64,000 bases of DNA from contig JAHEWK010000034.1 of assembly GCA_020740775.1 (NCBI GenBank), positions 186,001 through 250,000 of the forward strand. Reading direction: 5' to 3'. The stretch is from Ilyonectria destructans (Eukaryota > Ascomycota > Sordariomycetes > Hypocreales > Nectriaceae). The first letter of the stretch is position 1; each line of letters opens with the position of its first letter. Shown piece by piece: positions 1 through 9,469 of the stretch. The position numbers and the translations under genes were made by a program. The notes under the pieces were generated by a model. The model saw only the letters and a list, made by a program, of their open reading frames with translations. It searched no databases and had not been told where the DNA came from.

Positions 1-630
1 CCCTAGACTCGACCTCACGATGGCCCCACACGACTATAATTTGAGAACTCGACCCCTCTAGAACCCGAGCTTCCTTTGCTTCCTCCACAAGCAACATTTT
101 CCTCATCGTGTCGCTGACCTTGACGGATGTTCTGTTGCTGAATTCTGCTGTTGAATTCTTGTTGAATATGTGGCAAAAAGGAAGCTATTGGAAGCTGCTG
201 GAAAAGAAGGAATTTGCCACAGGAATATCGCCACCTATCGCCACAGGCTAATAAAGCAGCTATTCTAGTTGATTCCACATCGCAAAGAAAGGGACGTCTG
301 AGGCCTTGTATCTTCGAGTGGTTCCTTCTATGTTTTTGAGTCCTGGGACAACCCACTTCGACACCGACGACTCGCTTTCAGACACAAGTTCAACCAACAT
401 TTGGGGCCCTGAAGTGGCCTCAATTGCCTCATCAGAACCAGGAGAAACCCACGTTACATCCAGTGGGAGCTCAGACTCATCCGTTACCGATACCATCGAC
501 AACAACGAGGATTTCGACCTTGCGCTCGCAAGAGACGTCGCTAGGCTGAAGAGGGAAGATTCACCTGAACCTGCCCTACACTCGTCCCACGCCTTCTCTT
601 GTCCAGCCATCAAGGAATCCATCCTCAAGC
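1..630. other. 5' non-coding part of the Copia element or its left flank
   Basis: Sequence before the Gag start. No LTR pair could be matched between this stretch and the 3' side of the element, so the 5' LTR is either diverged or lies left of the window. A Ser/Asp/Glu-rich open stretch runs from 306 into the gag frame in another phase. I do not recognise it, and it may only be an open frame in the leader. Confidence 0.4.
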
Positions 631-2082
631 ATGTCGGCCTCGAAGGAATCGACAGGAACACTTGGCAACCTAGCCAACATCCCGAAGCTAGAATCAACAG
701 CGGGATGGATCAACTGGAGCCGAGAAATGAAGGACCATCTCACGATGTCGGGATATGGAGACTTGTTCAAACGAAACAAGGACAAACCCACCGGCACCAG
801 CGCCGCGACCGTTGAAAAGATCGACAACTGGCTCTCCAAGCAGGAACGCGCGTGCGGAGCAGTCCTCAATCGACTTGGATACAACGCCAGGGAGCAGGTA
901 AAGGGCAAGGAGACCGTCGCGGAGATGTTCGGGGAGCTTGAAAAGCGCTTCAAACCAAAGGGGAGTGCGGTTTTCCAAGAGCTCGACCGACGATACAACA
1001 ACCTCGCCTTAGACCAATGCTCGGGAGTCATGAACTTTGCGGAAAGACTGCGAGAAGCTCAATCTGAACTCTTGCAACTAGACGAGACATGCAAAATCGG
1101 CACTCCTCAATTCATCAATAAGTTCCTAACCGGACTTGGCCCCGAATACGAAGTGTTCCTCACTGCTTTCTACCAAAACCACAACTTGCTACCCGAACGA
1201 GGCTCCAACGGAGAAGTAACCAAACCTGCCGTCACATTCGAAATCGCCCTTGCCGCCGCAGAGCAAGTGGAGATGAACATTCAACAACGAGAAAAGGCCA
1301 AGACACAAACAGCTCTGCTGGCTAGAACGCGTGGTCCTGGCAAAGACCGAGTGACGCAGACATGCGACCACTGCAACAAACCAGGTCACACCAAGGCCGG
1401 ATGTTTTGGCTTACATCCCGAACTTCTTGAGGAGTTCAGGAGAAAACGAGCACTTCGGAGTGAACGACGAGAAGTCAAGCTTGAGAAGAGAAAGGAGAAC
1501 ACCTCGTCACTGCAACCTGACGAGGATCACACTGCCGCTATTGCATTCTTAAACACGGCCTTTCTATCCTTTCAACCCCAGTTTGGCCTGGCCGCATCAG
1601 AACCGTCCAAACTGCTCGAGCGAATTCACGTATTGGACAGTGGCGCCTCCTCCCACACGTTCTGCCATCGACAGAACTTTACGTCACTCGAGAAATTCAC
1701 CGGCTCTGCCATCAACGGCATAGCTGGCTCGGCCATTATGCCTGAGGGGCAAGGCACATACACCCTCAAAACCATACGGAACAATGCCAAGGGAACGACA
1801 ACCTTTCATAAGGCACTTTACGTGCCAGGCGCTCACTGCAACCTCATCTCAGTCTCAGCCCTTGAGGAAGATGGAGCAACTATTCTATTTCGAAAAGGAC
1901 GAGCCGTCATTACAAAAAACGGTAAAGTCATCCTCAGCGCCACTAGGAAATTCGGTCTATATGTGATCGACGAGGATGACGAACAACTGCACACTGCTAT
2001 GGCCGCCTACTCCGTCAGCGACCCCAAACTGCAGATCTGGCATGACCGACTCGGCCATTTGGGAGAACAGAACTTAAATTGA
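631..2082 (+). CDS. Copia Gag-protease, N-terminal part of the polyprotein
   Basis: A 483-residue frame. The N-terminal half is a Copia Gag (UBN2/DUF4219-like, with a GWINWSREMKDHL motif near residue 26). A CX2CX4HX4C zinc knuckle (CDHCNKPGHTKAGC, nt about 1363-1404) follows. The protease active site is DSGASSH (nt about 1636-1656). The frame ends inside the GAG-pre-integrase domain (WHDRLGHLGEQ) at a TGA. The next codons continue the same domain in the same phase, so this is a premature stop rather than a natural gene boundary. Fungal Copia elements normally make one polyprotein. Gag structure should still be made; integrase and RT would need readthrough. The ATG at 631 gives a typical Gag start. 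Confidence 0.9.
   Translation: MSASKESTGTLGNLANIPKLESTAGWINWSREMKDHLTMSGYGDLFKRNKDKPTGTSAATVEKIDNWLSKQERACGAVLNRLGYNAREQVKGKETVAEMFGELEKRFKPKGSAVFQELDRRYNNLALDQCSGVMNFAERLREAQSELLQLDETCKIGTPQFINKFLTGLGPEYEVFLTAFYQNHNLLPERGSNGEVTKPAVTFEIALAAAEQVEMNIQQREKAKTQTALLARTRGPGKDRVTQTCDHCNKPGHTKAGCFGLHPELLEEFRRKRALRSERREVKLEKRKENTSSLQPDEDHTAAIAFLNTAFLSFQPQFGLAASEPSKLLERIHVLDSGASSHTFCHRQNFTSLEKFTGSAINGIAGSAIMPEGQGTYTLKTIRNNAKGTTTFHKALYVPGAHCNLISVSALEEDGATILFRKGRAVITKNGKVILSATRKFGLYVIDEDDEQLHTAMAAYSVSDPKLQIWHDRLGHLGEQNLN
2080..2082 (+). other. In-frame TGA interrupting Copia pol
   Basis: Frame phase is identical on both sides (631 and 2086 differ by 1,455 = 485 codons). The context is TTG AAT-like codons followed by TGA CTC ATG. 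A C-to-T change of a CGA arginine codon is the simplest origin, but this is inference. A readthrough signal is possible, though no known consensus was recognised. Confidence 0.8.
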
Positions 2083-2085
2083 CTC

Positions 2086-4836
2086 ATGAAGATGTCCACG
2101 GGCATCACTCCTCTATCTGACTCCAACGTCTGTGAAGCGTGCGTAAAAGGACGCATGAAGGAAAAGCCCCACCGCGGATGCATTCGAAAAGGAACAAGAC
2201 CACTGGAGAGCCTTCATGGCGATATCGCTGGCCCCTTCCCAGACGAAGGCATCGACGGCCATAGATACTGGGCCTGCTTCATAGACGATTTCACCAAGAT
2301 GACCTGGGTCTTCCCAATCAGGCAAAAGTCCGAATTTGGCAACTGCTTTCGAAAACTTCTGGAACAAGCTGAGACGCCAACCCGTCGCTGCCGCTACCTT
2401 CGCCTCGATCGAGCGGGAGAAAACCAAGCTGATACACTCACTCTCTACTGCGAAAACAAGATGATTGAGATGATCTTCTCTGCCACCGAACAGCACGAAC
2501 AAAACGGAGTGGCCGAAGTTGCAAACCGTATCTTACTGGAGAAACTCACGACAACTCTCATTCATTCAGGACTGGAAAAGAAATTCTGGCCATACGTCCT
2601 CAAAGCCATGGCATATGTACGAAACCTCTCACCAGCCTCGGGTTGTCAAATCACACCTTATGAAGCATGGCACAAGGAAGTGCCGGATCTCTCCCATATC
2701 CGAGTTATCGGCAGCCGAGGCTTTGCAAAAATGCCTTCAGCCAAACGGAAGAAGATGGACGACAAGACAATCCCCTGCCGACTCCTCGGCTATCAAGGGA
2801 GCACAAACTACACCTTAATCGACGATGATGGAAGAATATTCTTTGCGAATAACGTTGTGTTCGATGAGAAGTCCCTGCTGAGAAAACGAATTGCATCGGA
2901 GCAACCAACTGATGAACCCAACGCAAAACGGATGTATTTCACACCATCTCTTCCAACTATACCTATAACCGAAAGCACCAGAATAGACGAAGAGATACAG
3001 ACAGCTCCCAACCAATCCCATCCATCCAATCAAGACGAACCGAGAATCCATGTGGAATTGGGGACTCCAGAAAGAACACAGAGCCCCGACGGTGCAGTCG
3101 ATGAACACCGAGTCGCCACGGAAGCAGCCGACCGTCATCCCGAACTACGCTTTCCAGTACGGGAAACCCGAGGACAAATGCCATCAAGATACACAGTCCT
3201 AGCTCAACAAGACCCAGAAGCTCAACAAAACCAATGGCGTTTCACCATGATTGCCATTCATCTGGCCATGATCGCCAACAACCTTGAACCGACCGAACCC
3301 AAAACCTTTGCCGAAGCAATGAACTCGCCTCATAGCGAACAATGGATGCAAGCCATGATTGACGAAATCGACTCCTTAATGAGAAATGGCACCTTCATAC
3401 CAGTCAACCTACCTCCAGGAAAACATACTCTCCAAGGCAAATGGGTGTATAAGCTCAAGCGAGGAAAAGATGGCGAGATTACCAGATTCAAAGCTCGCTT
3501 CGTCGTCAGGGGCTTCGAACAAAGAGAGGGAATCGACTACCACGAGACGTTTGCCTCCGTGGTCAAGCCGATGAGCTATAAAATGATCTTCGCTATCGCT
3601 GCGGCCCTGGACCTTGAACTGGAACAAATGGATGTCAAAACTGCCTTCCTTTACGGTGGTGTCAAAGAAGAAATCTACGTCACTCAGCCACAGGGTTTCG
3701 ACGACAAGTCAGGCAGAGTCTTCCGACTGCGGAAAGCTCTCTACGGCCTTAAACAATCTCCCCGAATCTGGTACCAGACATTATCTGATTTTCTGGAAAC
3801 CCTCGGCTTCAAACCACTCAACGCCGATGTTGGCGTCTTCATCCGCGGCACAACCTACGTCGCCGTCTACGTGGATGATCTCCTAATCGCTGGTCCCGAT
3901 AAGGAAGAAATCGGGCAAATCAAAGCCGCCTTGAGCAAGAAATTCGAAATGACTGACCTTGGTCCGTGTCAGTACTATCTGGGAATGTCCGTCCGGAGAG
4001 ACAGACGCAACAAGGCCATCTTCCTCTCCCAACGAGCATATGTCGAGAAGGTCCTACGGGAATTTGACATGTGGGAGAGCAAGCCAGTCACAACTCCCCT
4101 GAGCACGTCAAAATTCCAACCTGTCCCAGACGAATACAAAGCGTCTGAAACGACGAAACTATGGTACGCAAAGGCAATTGGTTCACTTATGTACGCCATG
4201 CTTGGCACTCGCCCAGACATCGCATTTGCCGTCTCTCTCTGCAGCCGATATCTGGGAAACCCAACCAACGAACACGTCCAAGCCGTCAAGCGCATCATGA
4301 GGTACTTGCGAGGAACGATCGACTTGGAACTCGTTTTCAGCGGACCACTCAGACCGTTAGTTGGGTACACCGACTCAGACTGGGCTGGCGACCACGGCAC
4401 CAGACGATCAACGGCTGGTTATGTCTTCAACGTCGGCACAGGCGCCATCAGTTGGAGCTCCAAACGACAACCAACGGTCGCACTATCATCCTGCGAAGCG
4501 GAGTACATGGGACAAACACAATGCACCAAAGAAGCGATCTGGCTACGAGGGTTGCTGCGCGAACTTCTGGCCCAATACAAACATGGAGACCTTCAAACAA
4601 CTATCCTCTACGGGGACAATCAAGGGGCAATTGCAATGGCCAAAAATCCACAGTTCCATGCCAGGACTAAGCACATTGACATTCAATGGCATTACGTTCG
4701 AGAGCGAGTCTCGGATGGAGACGTTGAGCTTCAATATGTCCCAACCGAGCAACAAATTGCTGATGGACTTACGAAAGCCCTTCCAAAAGACCGTTTTATC
4801 GTGTTTCGCAACGCGCTGGGCCTCTCCAACCCATGA
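2086..4836 (+). CDS. Copia integrase-reverse transcriptase-RNase H, C-terminal part of the polyprotein
   Basis: A 916-residue frame in the same phase as Gag-protease. It starts inside the GAG-pre-integrase HHCC region (CEACVKGRMKEKPH). The integrase core follows with GDIAGPFP (first D), LRLDRAGEN (second D) and QNGVAEVANR (E). The motif around the second D is altered from the usual SDNGGEF, but the acidic residue is kept. RT motifs are MDVKTAFLYGGV and YVDDLLIAG (nt about 3868-3894). RNase H shows YTDSDWAGD (nt about 4366), SSCEAEYM and YGDNQGAIAM. The natural end is at 4834-4836. The ATG at 2086 is not expected to be a real start; expression would need passage through the upstream TGA. Confidence 0.9.
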   Translation: MKMSTGITPLSDSNVCEACVKGRMKEKPHRGCIRKGTRPLESLHGDIAGPFPDEGIDGHRYWACFIDDFTKMTWVFPIRQKSEFGNCFRKLLEQAETPTRRCRYLRLDRAGENQADTLTLYCENKMIEMIFSATEQHEQNGVAEVANRILLEKLTTTLIHSGLEKKFWPYVLKAMAYVRNLSPASGCQITPYEAWHKEVPDLSHIRVIGSRGFAKMPSAKRKKMDDKTIPCRLLGYQGSTNYTLIDDDGRIFFANNVVFDEKSLLRKRIASEQPTDEPNAKRMYFTPSLPTIPITESTRIDEEIQTAPNQSHPSNQDEPRIHVELGTPERTQSPDGAVDEHRVATEAADRHPELRFPVRETRGQMPSRYTVLAQQDPEAQQNQWRFTMIAIHLAMIANNLEPTEPKTFAEAMNSPHSEQWMQAMIDEIDSLMRNGTFIPVNLPPGKHTLQGKWVYKLKRGKDGEITRFKARFVVRGFEQREGIDYHETFASVVKPMSYKMIFAIAAALDLELEQMDVKTAFLYGGVKEEIYVTQPQGFDDKSGRVFRLRKALYGLKQSPRIWYQTLSDFLETLGFKPLNADVGVFIRGTTYVAVYVDDLLIAGPDKEEIGQIKAALSKKFEMTDLGPCQYYLGMSVRRDRRNKAIFLSQRAYVEKVLREFDMWESKPVTTPLSTSKFQPVPDEYKASETTKLWYAKAIGSLMYAMLGTRPDIAFAVSLCSRYLGNPTNEHVQAVKRIMRYLRGTIDLELVFSGPLRPLVGYTDSDWAGDHGTRRSTAGYVFNVGTGAISWSSKRQPTVALSSCEAEYMGQTQCTKEAIWLRGLLRELLAQYKHGDLQTTILYGDNQGAIAMAKNPQFHARTKHIDIQWHYVRERVSDGDVELQYVPTEQQIADGLTKALPKDRFIVFRNALGLSNP

Positions 4837-5271
4837 TTCACTGTTGGTCACGCAAGTATGGGTCATGAGAAAAGGAGGTGGCCGGGAACACCTGGCCAAC
4901 TGACACTCCGCGATCTCTCGACAACCAAGTAACCTACCAACAAAGTGACTTGGGATTTGGAAGCAACGGCGTCGAAAGTCTATGATATCAAATTCACACG
5001 ATTTTTTTTTTACCCTTTTCATCATGCCCCAAGTGGGAGAAAATGGGTGCCCAACAGTCTATGCCGCTCATCGAGCCTCCAAGCGACCCACAGGTCCTCA
5101 GCTCGGAATTCTTCGGCTTCTTACAGCAATTCTACAACAATTTCAACTATACTGAACGTTCCTTGCGTATATTCGAGAGCCATTCATTCAGAGACGTATC
5201 ACACAGAGCCAATTGGAAAGAATCCCCTGGCAGATGCCCATGATCGAGACACAGTCACAAAATACTACAAA
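4837..5271. other. Copia 3' non-coding region
   Basis: Between the pol stop and the 8-bp repeat. It contains a T9-10 tract near 5003 and a purine-rich PPT-like tract at 5030-5044. No gene is supported. If an LTR starts at about 5049, its end could not be found. Confidence 0.4.
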
Positions 5272-5439
5272 ACTATCAAACTATCAAACTATCAAACTAT
5301 CAAACTATCAAACTATCAAACTATCAAACTATCAAACTATCAAACTATCAAACTATCAAACTATCAAACTATCAAACTATCAAACTATCAAACTATCAAA
5401 CTATCAAACTATCAAACTATCAAACTATCAAACTGTCAA
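5272..5439. repeat. 8-bp minisatellite ACTATCAA x 21
   Basis: Twenty-one consecutive ACTATCAA units. All are identical except the last, which has A to G (ACTGTCAA). Three units make 24 bases, so the tract reads openly as an eight-residue peptide repeat, but this is a by-product of the unit length. Near-perfect identity points to recent slippage expansion. Confidence 0.97.
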
Positions 5440-5534
5440 ACAATACGAGACGAAACCTATTCAATCAAGTCCGTCCAACAAAGCACAATACCAATGTCTT
5501 CTACATTTACTTCAAAATATATATATATCTCGGA

Positions 5535-5935
5535 TGAAGTGGGAGATCTGGGGTGTTAAGGCTCCAGTAATCGAAGATTCCAAGGCTTCATTCAACCATC
5601 AAACATGCAATCATCAATCTAGGACGAAGCAGGAGATCTGGAGTGCTAAGGCTCCGGTGATCGAAGATTCCAAGGCTTCATTCAAACATCGAACAAAAGT
5701 CGTTCTAGGATGAAGCGGGTGATCTGGGGTGCTAAGGCTCCAGTGATCGAAGAATCCAAGGCTTCATTCAACCAACCATCAAACATTCGAACATCAAACA
5801 AACATCAAACTCCCTGGGAGACCTGGGGTGCTAAGACCCCAGAGACCAGAGAATCTAAAAGGCTGTTTCGCCTCACATACTTATCTATCAAGCAACTCGG
5901 GAGACCTGGGGTGCTAAGGTCCCAGTAACCGAATA
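5535..5935. repeat. Five diverged ~83-99 bp direct repeats
   Basis: The block GAGATCTGGGGTGCTAAGGC with following CCAG-GATCGAAGATTCCAAGG recurs near 5542, 5632, 5718, 5817 and 5900. The last two are diverged (GAGACCTGGGGTGCTAAG). Each unit also carries an AT-rich CATCAAACAT-like spacer. They lie between the Copia pol gene and the LTR-like block and may be part of the element's 3' region or an older tandem array. Confidence 0.85.
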
Positions 5936-6060
5936 ATCCAACGCAAGTGTGGTAATAGAAGCTCTTTCCTGTTTTTCACCCACGAAGGTGTTTTTGGGGT
6001 TTTAATGAGGCCACACCCTGTTACGCAAGAAACATCTCGCACCAATGGCTCGAGTGGGAG

Positions 6061-6189
6061 TGTTGAGATCCGTGGTTTAACGGATTAATGGCTATTCCGA
6101 TCCATTGGTGGCTAGGATGTAGATGCCTTCTTGTCCATAGCTAGCGCTAGTCTTTTTTCTTCAATCAATACAACATGCTCATTTCAACA
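6061..6189 (+). repeat. LTR-like terminus with TGTTGA...TCAACA ends
   Basis: A 129-bp block begins TGTTGAGATCC and ends CATTTCAACA, so the ends form an inverted repeat as in Ty1/Copia LTRs. It is preceded by a purine tract CGAGTGGGAG that looks like a polypurine tract, as expected for a 3' LTR. Immediately after it, at 6192, APH coding sequence resumes in mid-domain, which fixes the right boundary. It could be the 3' LTR of the Copia element at 631-4836 or of another element. No second copy was found in the window. Confidence 0.65.
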
Positions 6190-6191
6190 CA

Positions 6192-7546
6192 TTCAACGTC
6201 TGCATCTTTGTCGAGTTTGAGACAAACTCCCCGGAGAGATGGGCTGTCCGAATGCCCCTCCCGGCGCGCGCCGCCTGGATTGATGAGAGGATCGAGACTG
6301 AGCTGGCTACCATGAGGTAAGCCTGCCTCTGAGCTTTTGGCCAATGTGAAGCACTCTAGGCATCGTTGCTCTGACAGAAGACGTGCCGATGCTTAGATAT
6401 GTCGCGGCTAAGACCACCATCCCCGTGCCCCGCGTGCACGCCTACTCCTTCACCGAGGGCAGTCCAATCCAGACGGCTTTTATCATGATGGACTACATTC
6501 AAGGACAGACTCTCAAGGACCTTGGCTTCAAGAAGGGGAAACAGTGGCGTAGCTACACTGGCCCAACTGAGGCAACAACGAAACTTCACGAGCAGCTCGC
6601 CGACTTCTATGTCCAACTCCGCCAGCTCGAATTCCCCGAAATTGGCGCTCTTGGTCTCCCCGTCGTCGATGGGAAGCCGTCGTATGATTGCGACCCCGAT
6701 GGCATCCGCGTGCGCCACCGGCCAATTTCGATTGAGATCATAATGCAGGAGCTCGAAGGGATGAATCCCGGTGCCAGGATCAAGCCGCGGACCACCTTTT
6801 CGGCAGCCAGGAGCTTCGTAGATGCTCTGTTCTGGCTGGCCGAGAACGAATTCGTCAAATGCCCCGACCCAGGATTCGACACGCGCGGGCAACGGAATAC
6901 CCTTTACGCTAGACATCATTTTCCGCGGTTTGTCTTTGATTCTTGGCTTGACTCCACCGCCGATAAGGGACCCTTTGTACTGATGCACGGGGATATACTC
7001 ATGCTGATGAGTAACCTACTCTTTGATGACGACCTCAACCTTGTGGGCGCCCTGGACTGGGAATGGAGCTTCGTTGTTCCGGCACAGATGCTAGTACCGC
7101 CTGTCTGGCTGACCGGCGGCGGCCCCGAATGGATGCTCATCGGCACTAATCTATTCTACAACGAGGTTGGCCGTCTTGTCGCCGCCGTCAAAGACCGCGA
7201 GCGAGCTCTCCAAGTCCCACCACGACTTTCCCAAGAATGGGCCAAGTCGGAGGCGTGGTGCCATACGGCCGTAGTGGTAGCCCTGTTGAGCCCAGACCTG
7301 ACCTACGACGTCTACTGGGACTTCGTATTCTACGAAGCTGAAGAGCCGAGGCCGCGGGACCCCGGCTTCGACTTTAGGGCGTTTTACATGAGGGCTATCC
7401 ACCCACGCCTGACAGCCTTTATGGAACACCCGGAGCGGAAGGCTTTGCTCGCGCGCAAGGAGGAGGAGCAGATACGCTTCTTTGAGGACGAAAAGGAGTA
7501 CTTTAACAACCCGGCCGCACGACAGATAGCGGGGGAGGGTTTGTGA
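6192..7546 (+). pseudogene. APH-family phosphotransferase gene, 5' end lost at a retrotransposon insertion
   Basis: Fungal APH-like kinase. Exon remnant 6192-6316 encodes FNVCIFVEFETNSPERW and the following MPLPARAAWIDERIETELA. An 80-base intron is inferred (GTAAGC at 6317 to TTAG at 6395-6396). Exon 2, 6397-7546, continues YVAAKTTIPVPRVHAYSF and carries the kinase hinge (FIMMDYIQG), catalytic HGD and the DWEWS metal-binding motif. The GTG/ATG codons at 6383 and 6389 lie inside the intron and are not starts. Two defects are seen. The gene begins in mid-domain exactly where the LTR-like block ends. The catalytic loop reads HGDILMLMSN, two residues longer than the usual HGDxxxxN, because of a CTCATG/CTGATG near-duplication. 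The substrate of this family in fungi is mostly unknown. Probably non-functional. Confidence 0.85.
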
Positions 7547-8310
7547 TAGTATGAGTGATATGTGGACGAAGATATTGTCGAGGGACTAGCATTTTGCAGG
7601 CGGTATAGGGAGATCCTTATTGTCTAAGTAGTATATGCAAGCGTGGGGAGAGCATGAGGGGCGCTGTATGAGAAGAGGAGGCTTTGCTCTAGTGGCTTCT
7701 GATGAACGATTTCTTTAGCTCCTGGAGCTAGTGGCGAGTCTTCTCCTTGCCTCGAGCCATTCTTACGTCATAGAAACTCTGTCGATAAAACATGCGGTAG
7801 GGTGTATCATTCCAGCGGTCCCCAGGAATGCTGCTTCACGCCAAACAAATGGACTTCAATAAGCGCGCAAGTCCACGACATCATAATACATTCAAGAGAA
7901 CAACAAGAAGAATGACCACCAGTCATACATCCTACTAGTCCCTATCCATCTCACCAATCAAGCTCTCCAACTCCCAAACACAATCAAGAAAATTAACTCC
8001 AGACCCTCAAGCTTTATGCGCAACCCGCCACCCGCGTTTTCGATCCAAGGTGATTAATGCCGAGAGGTAAGCATTAGTCTCACTCTGAGGGCCGATACCC
8101 CGTCTCCTCGCCCTCCCACGAGAACGTTCTCTACCGCCCTTTATTATGCATCGGCGAAGGCGAGTCCCCCGGGGCCGGAGAGACAGACAGCTCAGTTGGT
8201 TTCTGCTTTGGTGTTTGCGGCGGAGGTGGAGTTGTGAGGTGCGGAGAGTTAGGGTCGCTGCGCTCGTTAGCAAATATCCCAGCGGTTTGAATTGGGGGAG
8301 AGGAACCTTA
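7547..8310. other. Intergenic, no gene seen
   Basis: Holds the 3' flanks of the APH remnant and of the convergent cupredoxin gene. No RNA gene, repeat or further coding segment was recognised. Confidence 0.6.
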
Positions 8311-9469
8311 CTAGTGTGTGTTCGGGCTGTTTCTGTCTTGCGACATCATTCTAGCACCCTGCGGGAAGTTGTAGCCAGGCGTAAACTGCGGGCTGATGGG
8401 GGGAATTTGACCGGAGTTAGCCATGGGAGTCGGTTGCTTGTTCGCCCAGATACCCACAGCCGCAGCATTCGGCGAGCCGAACTGAGCTTCAACAAAAGGT
8501 GGCCCGCCCTTGGGGTAGATAGGAACGGTGCTGTGGAAGCTCAAGTTGTGATATGCCTTGTCGAAGCCACCACGTCTGCCACTGAGGTAGATGGCTCCGA
8601 CAGCGGGAATGAGGACGGCCACGCTACCAATTACAATGCCTGCAATTGCGCCGGGGCTGAGACCGTGGCCGTGGCCGCGGTGATCGTCGCCATGGATTGA
8701 GGGGCCGCCGGTTGAGTCGGGGATTGCAGATGTAGTTGAAGTCGGGAATCCTTCTTCGGTTGGGAAGGGTTCGCCGGGGGTTAATTGATACTCCACATAC
8801 TCTGCCTTTTCGAGCCAGGCATCAAGTGTCTGATTCTTCGACTACACTTGTTATGAGGAGGGTGTATGAGAGTTTAAATGGTTAGACATACGGGATTTAC
8901 AACACCCATCATGTGGTATTTGACACATGATCCAGGAGCACCACAGTAGTAGAAGATTGGTTCGGTGTTATTGACTCTCACGCGGAATCGAGGAGCCTAG
9001 TTGAGTCAGTATTGTGTATTCAGGGCATTAGAGATCTCAGTCACTGACATCGTCGGTGATAGCCTTGACGGGCTGCCGGCCGCTTGAGAAGCCTTGTCTA
9101 TCTGTCTGAACATACTCATATGGGATGCATGGATTCTCAAAGTCTCCTCGAATCACCCAGTGGGCATCGGGATAGAACCGATATTCAATAATATCCCCAA
9201 TATCAGCTTCAGTCTCATCAGGAGTAAACTTATGCCCAGCCTATATTATAAGTCAGTGTAAGTCGAGGATGTTAATACGCGAGTCTACTAACAGCTCCAA
9301 CGTTGATAGTATGCGTTGTAACTCCCGTTCCAGTAGCAGTAGTCGTAGCTGATTCCTCCAGTGTCGATGAGGGCGTCTCAGTCGCCGCCTCTCCCACAGC
9401 CTGGGTGGTCGTCTGAGCCCAAGATCCCACGAGGAGGGCAGATAGTTCCAGAAGGTGTTTCAGCAACAT
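8311..9469 (-). CDS. Secreted/membrane-anchored cupredoxin-like protein, four exons
   Basis: Exons on the minus strand are 9469-9293, 9240-9049, 8996-8892 and 8841-8311. The three introns are 50-52 bases, all GT-AG and all phase 0, giving 334 residues. The order is signal peptide (MLLKHLLELSALLVGSWA), Thr/Ser-rich linker, then a cupredoxin domain beginning HTINVGA/AGHKFTPDE. Candidate copper ligands are the His of AGHKF, the Cys of FYYCGAPGSC and the His/Met of KYHMMG. A His/Gly-rich linker follows, then one membrane helix (AIAGIVIGSVAVLIPAVGAIY) and a cytosolic Pro/Asn-rich tail. This matches the fungal extracellular serine-rich cupredoxin family, of unknown substrate, placed at the cell surface. 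The ATG at 9469 was preferred over 9496 because it starts directly with the signal peptide. All splice junctions keep phase, so the gene looks functional. Confidence 0.85.

Larger units (their letters stand above)
631..4836 (+). mobile_element. Ty1/Copia LTR retrotransposon, gag-pol with one in-frame stop
   Basis: Domain order is Gag, CCHC knuckle, aspartic protease, GAG-pre-integrase, integrase, reverse transcriptase, RNase H. Integrase before RT is the diagnostic Copia order. The polyprotein frame is open for about 1,400 codons except for a TGA at 2080-2082. No other frameshift or stop was seen, so the copy is recent. The element ends are uncertain: a PPT-like GTGGGAG tract occurs both at 5033-5039 and at 6054-6060, and only the latter is followed by a TGTTGA...TCAACA LTR-like block. 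Confidence 0.93.

Noticed and set aside
5213..5713. Open frames encoding an eight-residue peptide repeat
   Set aside because: The 8-bp unit repeats every 24 bases in all phases, so open frames arise automatically. No start context or domain.
6383..6396. GTG/ATG start for the APH gene at 6383-6389
   Set aside because: Homologous codons continue from an upstream exon, and this stretch fits the end of an 80-base intron.
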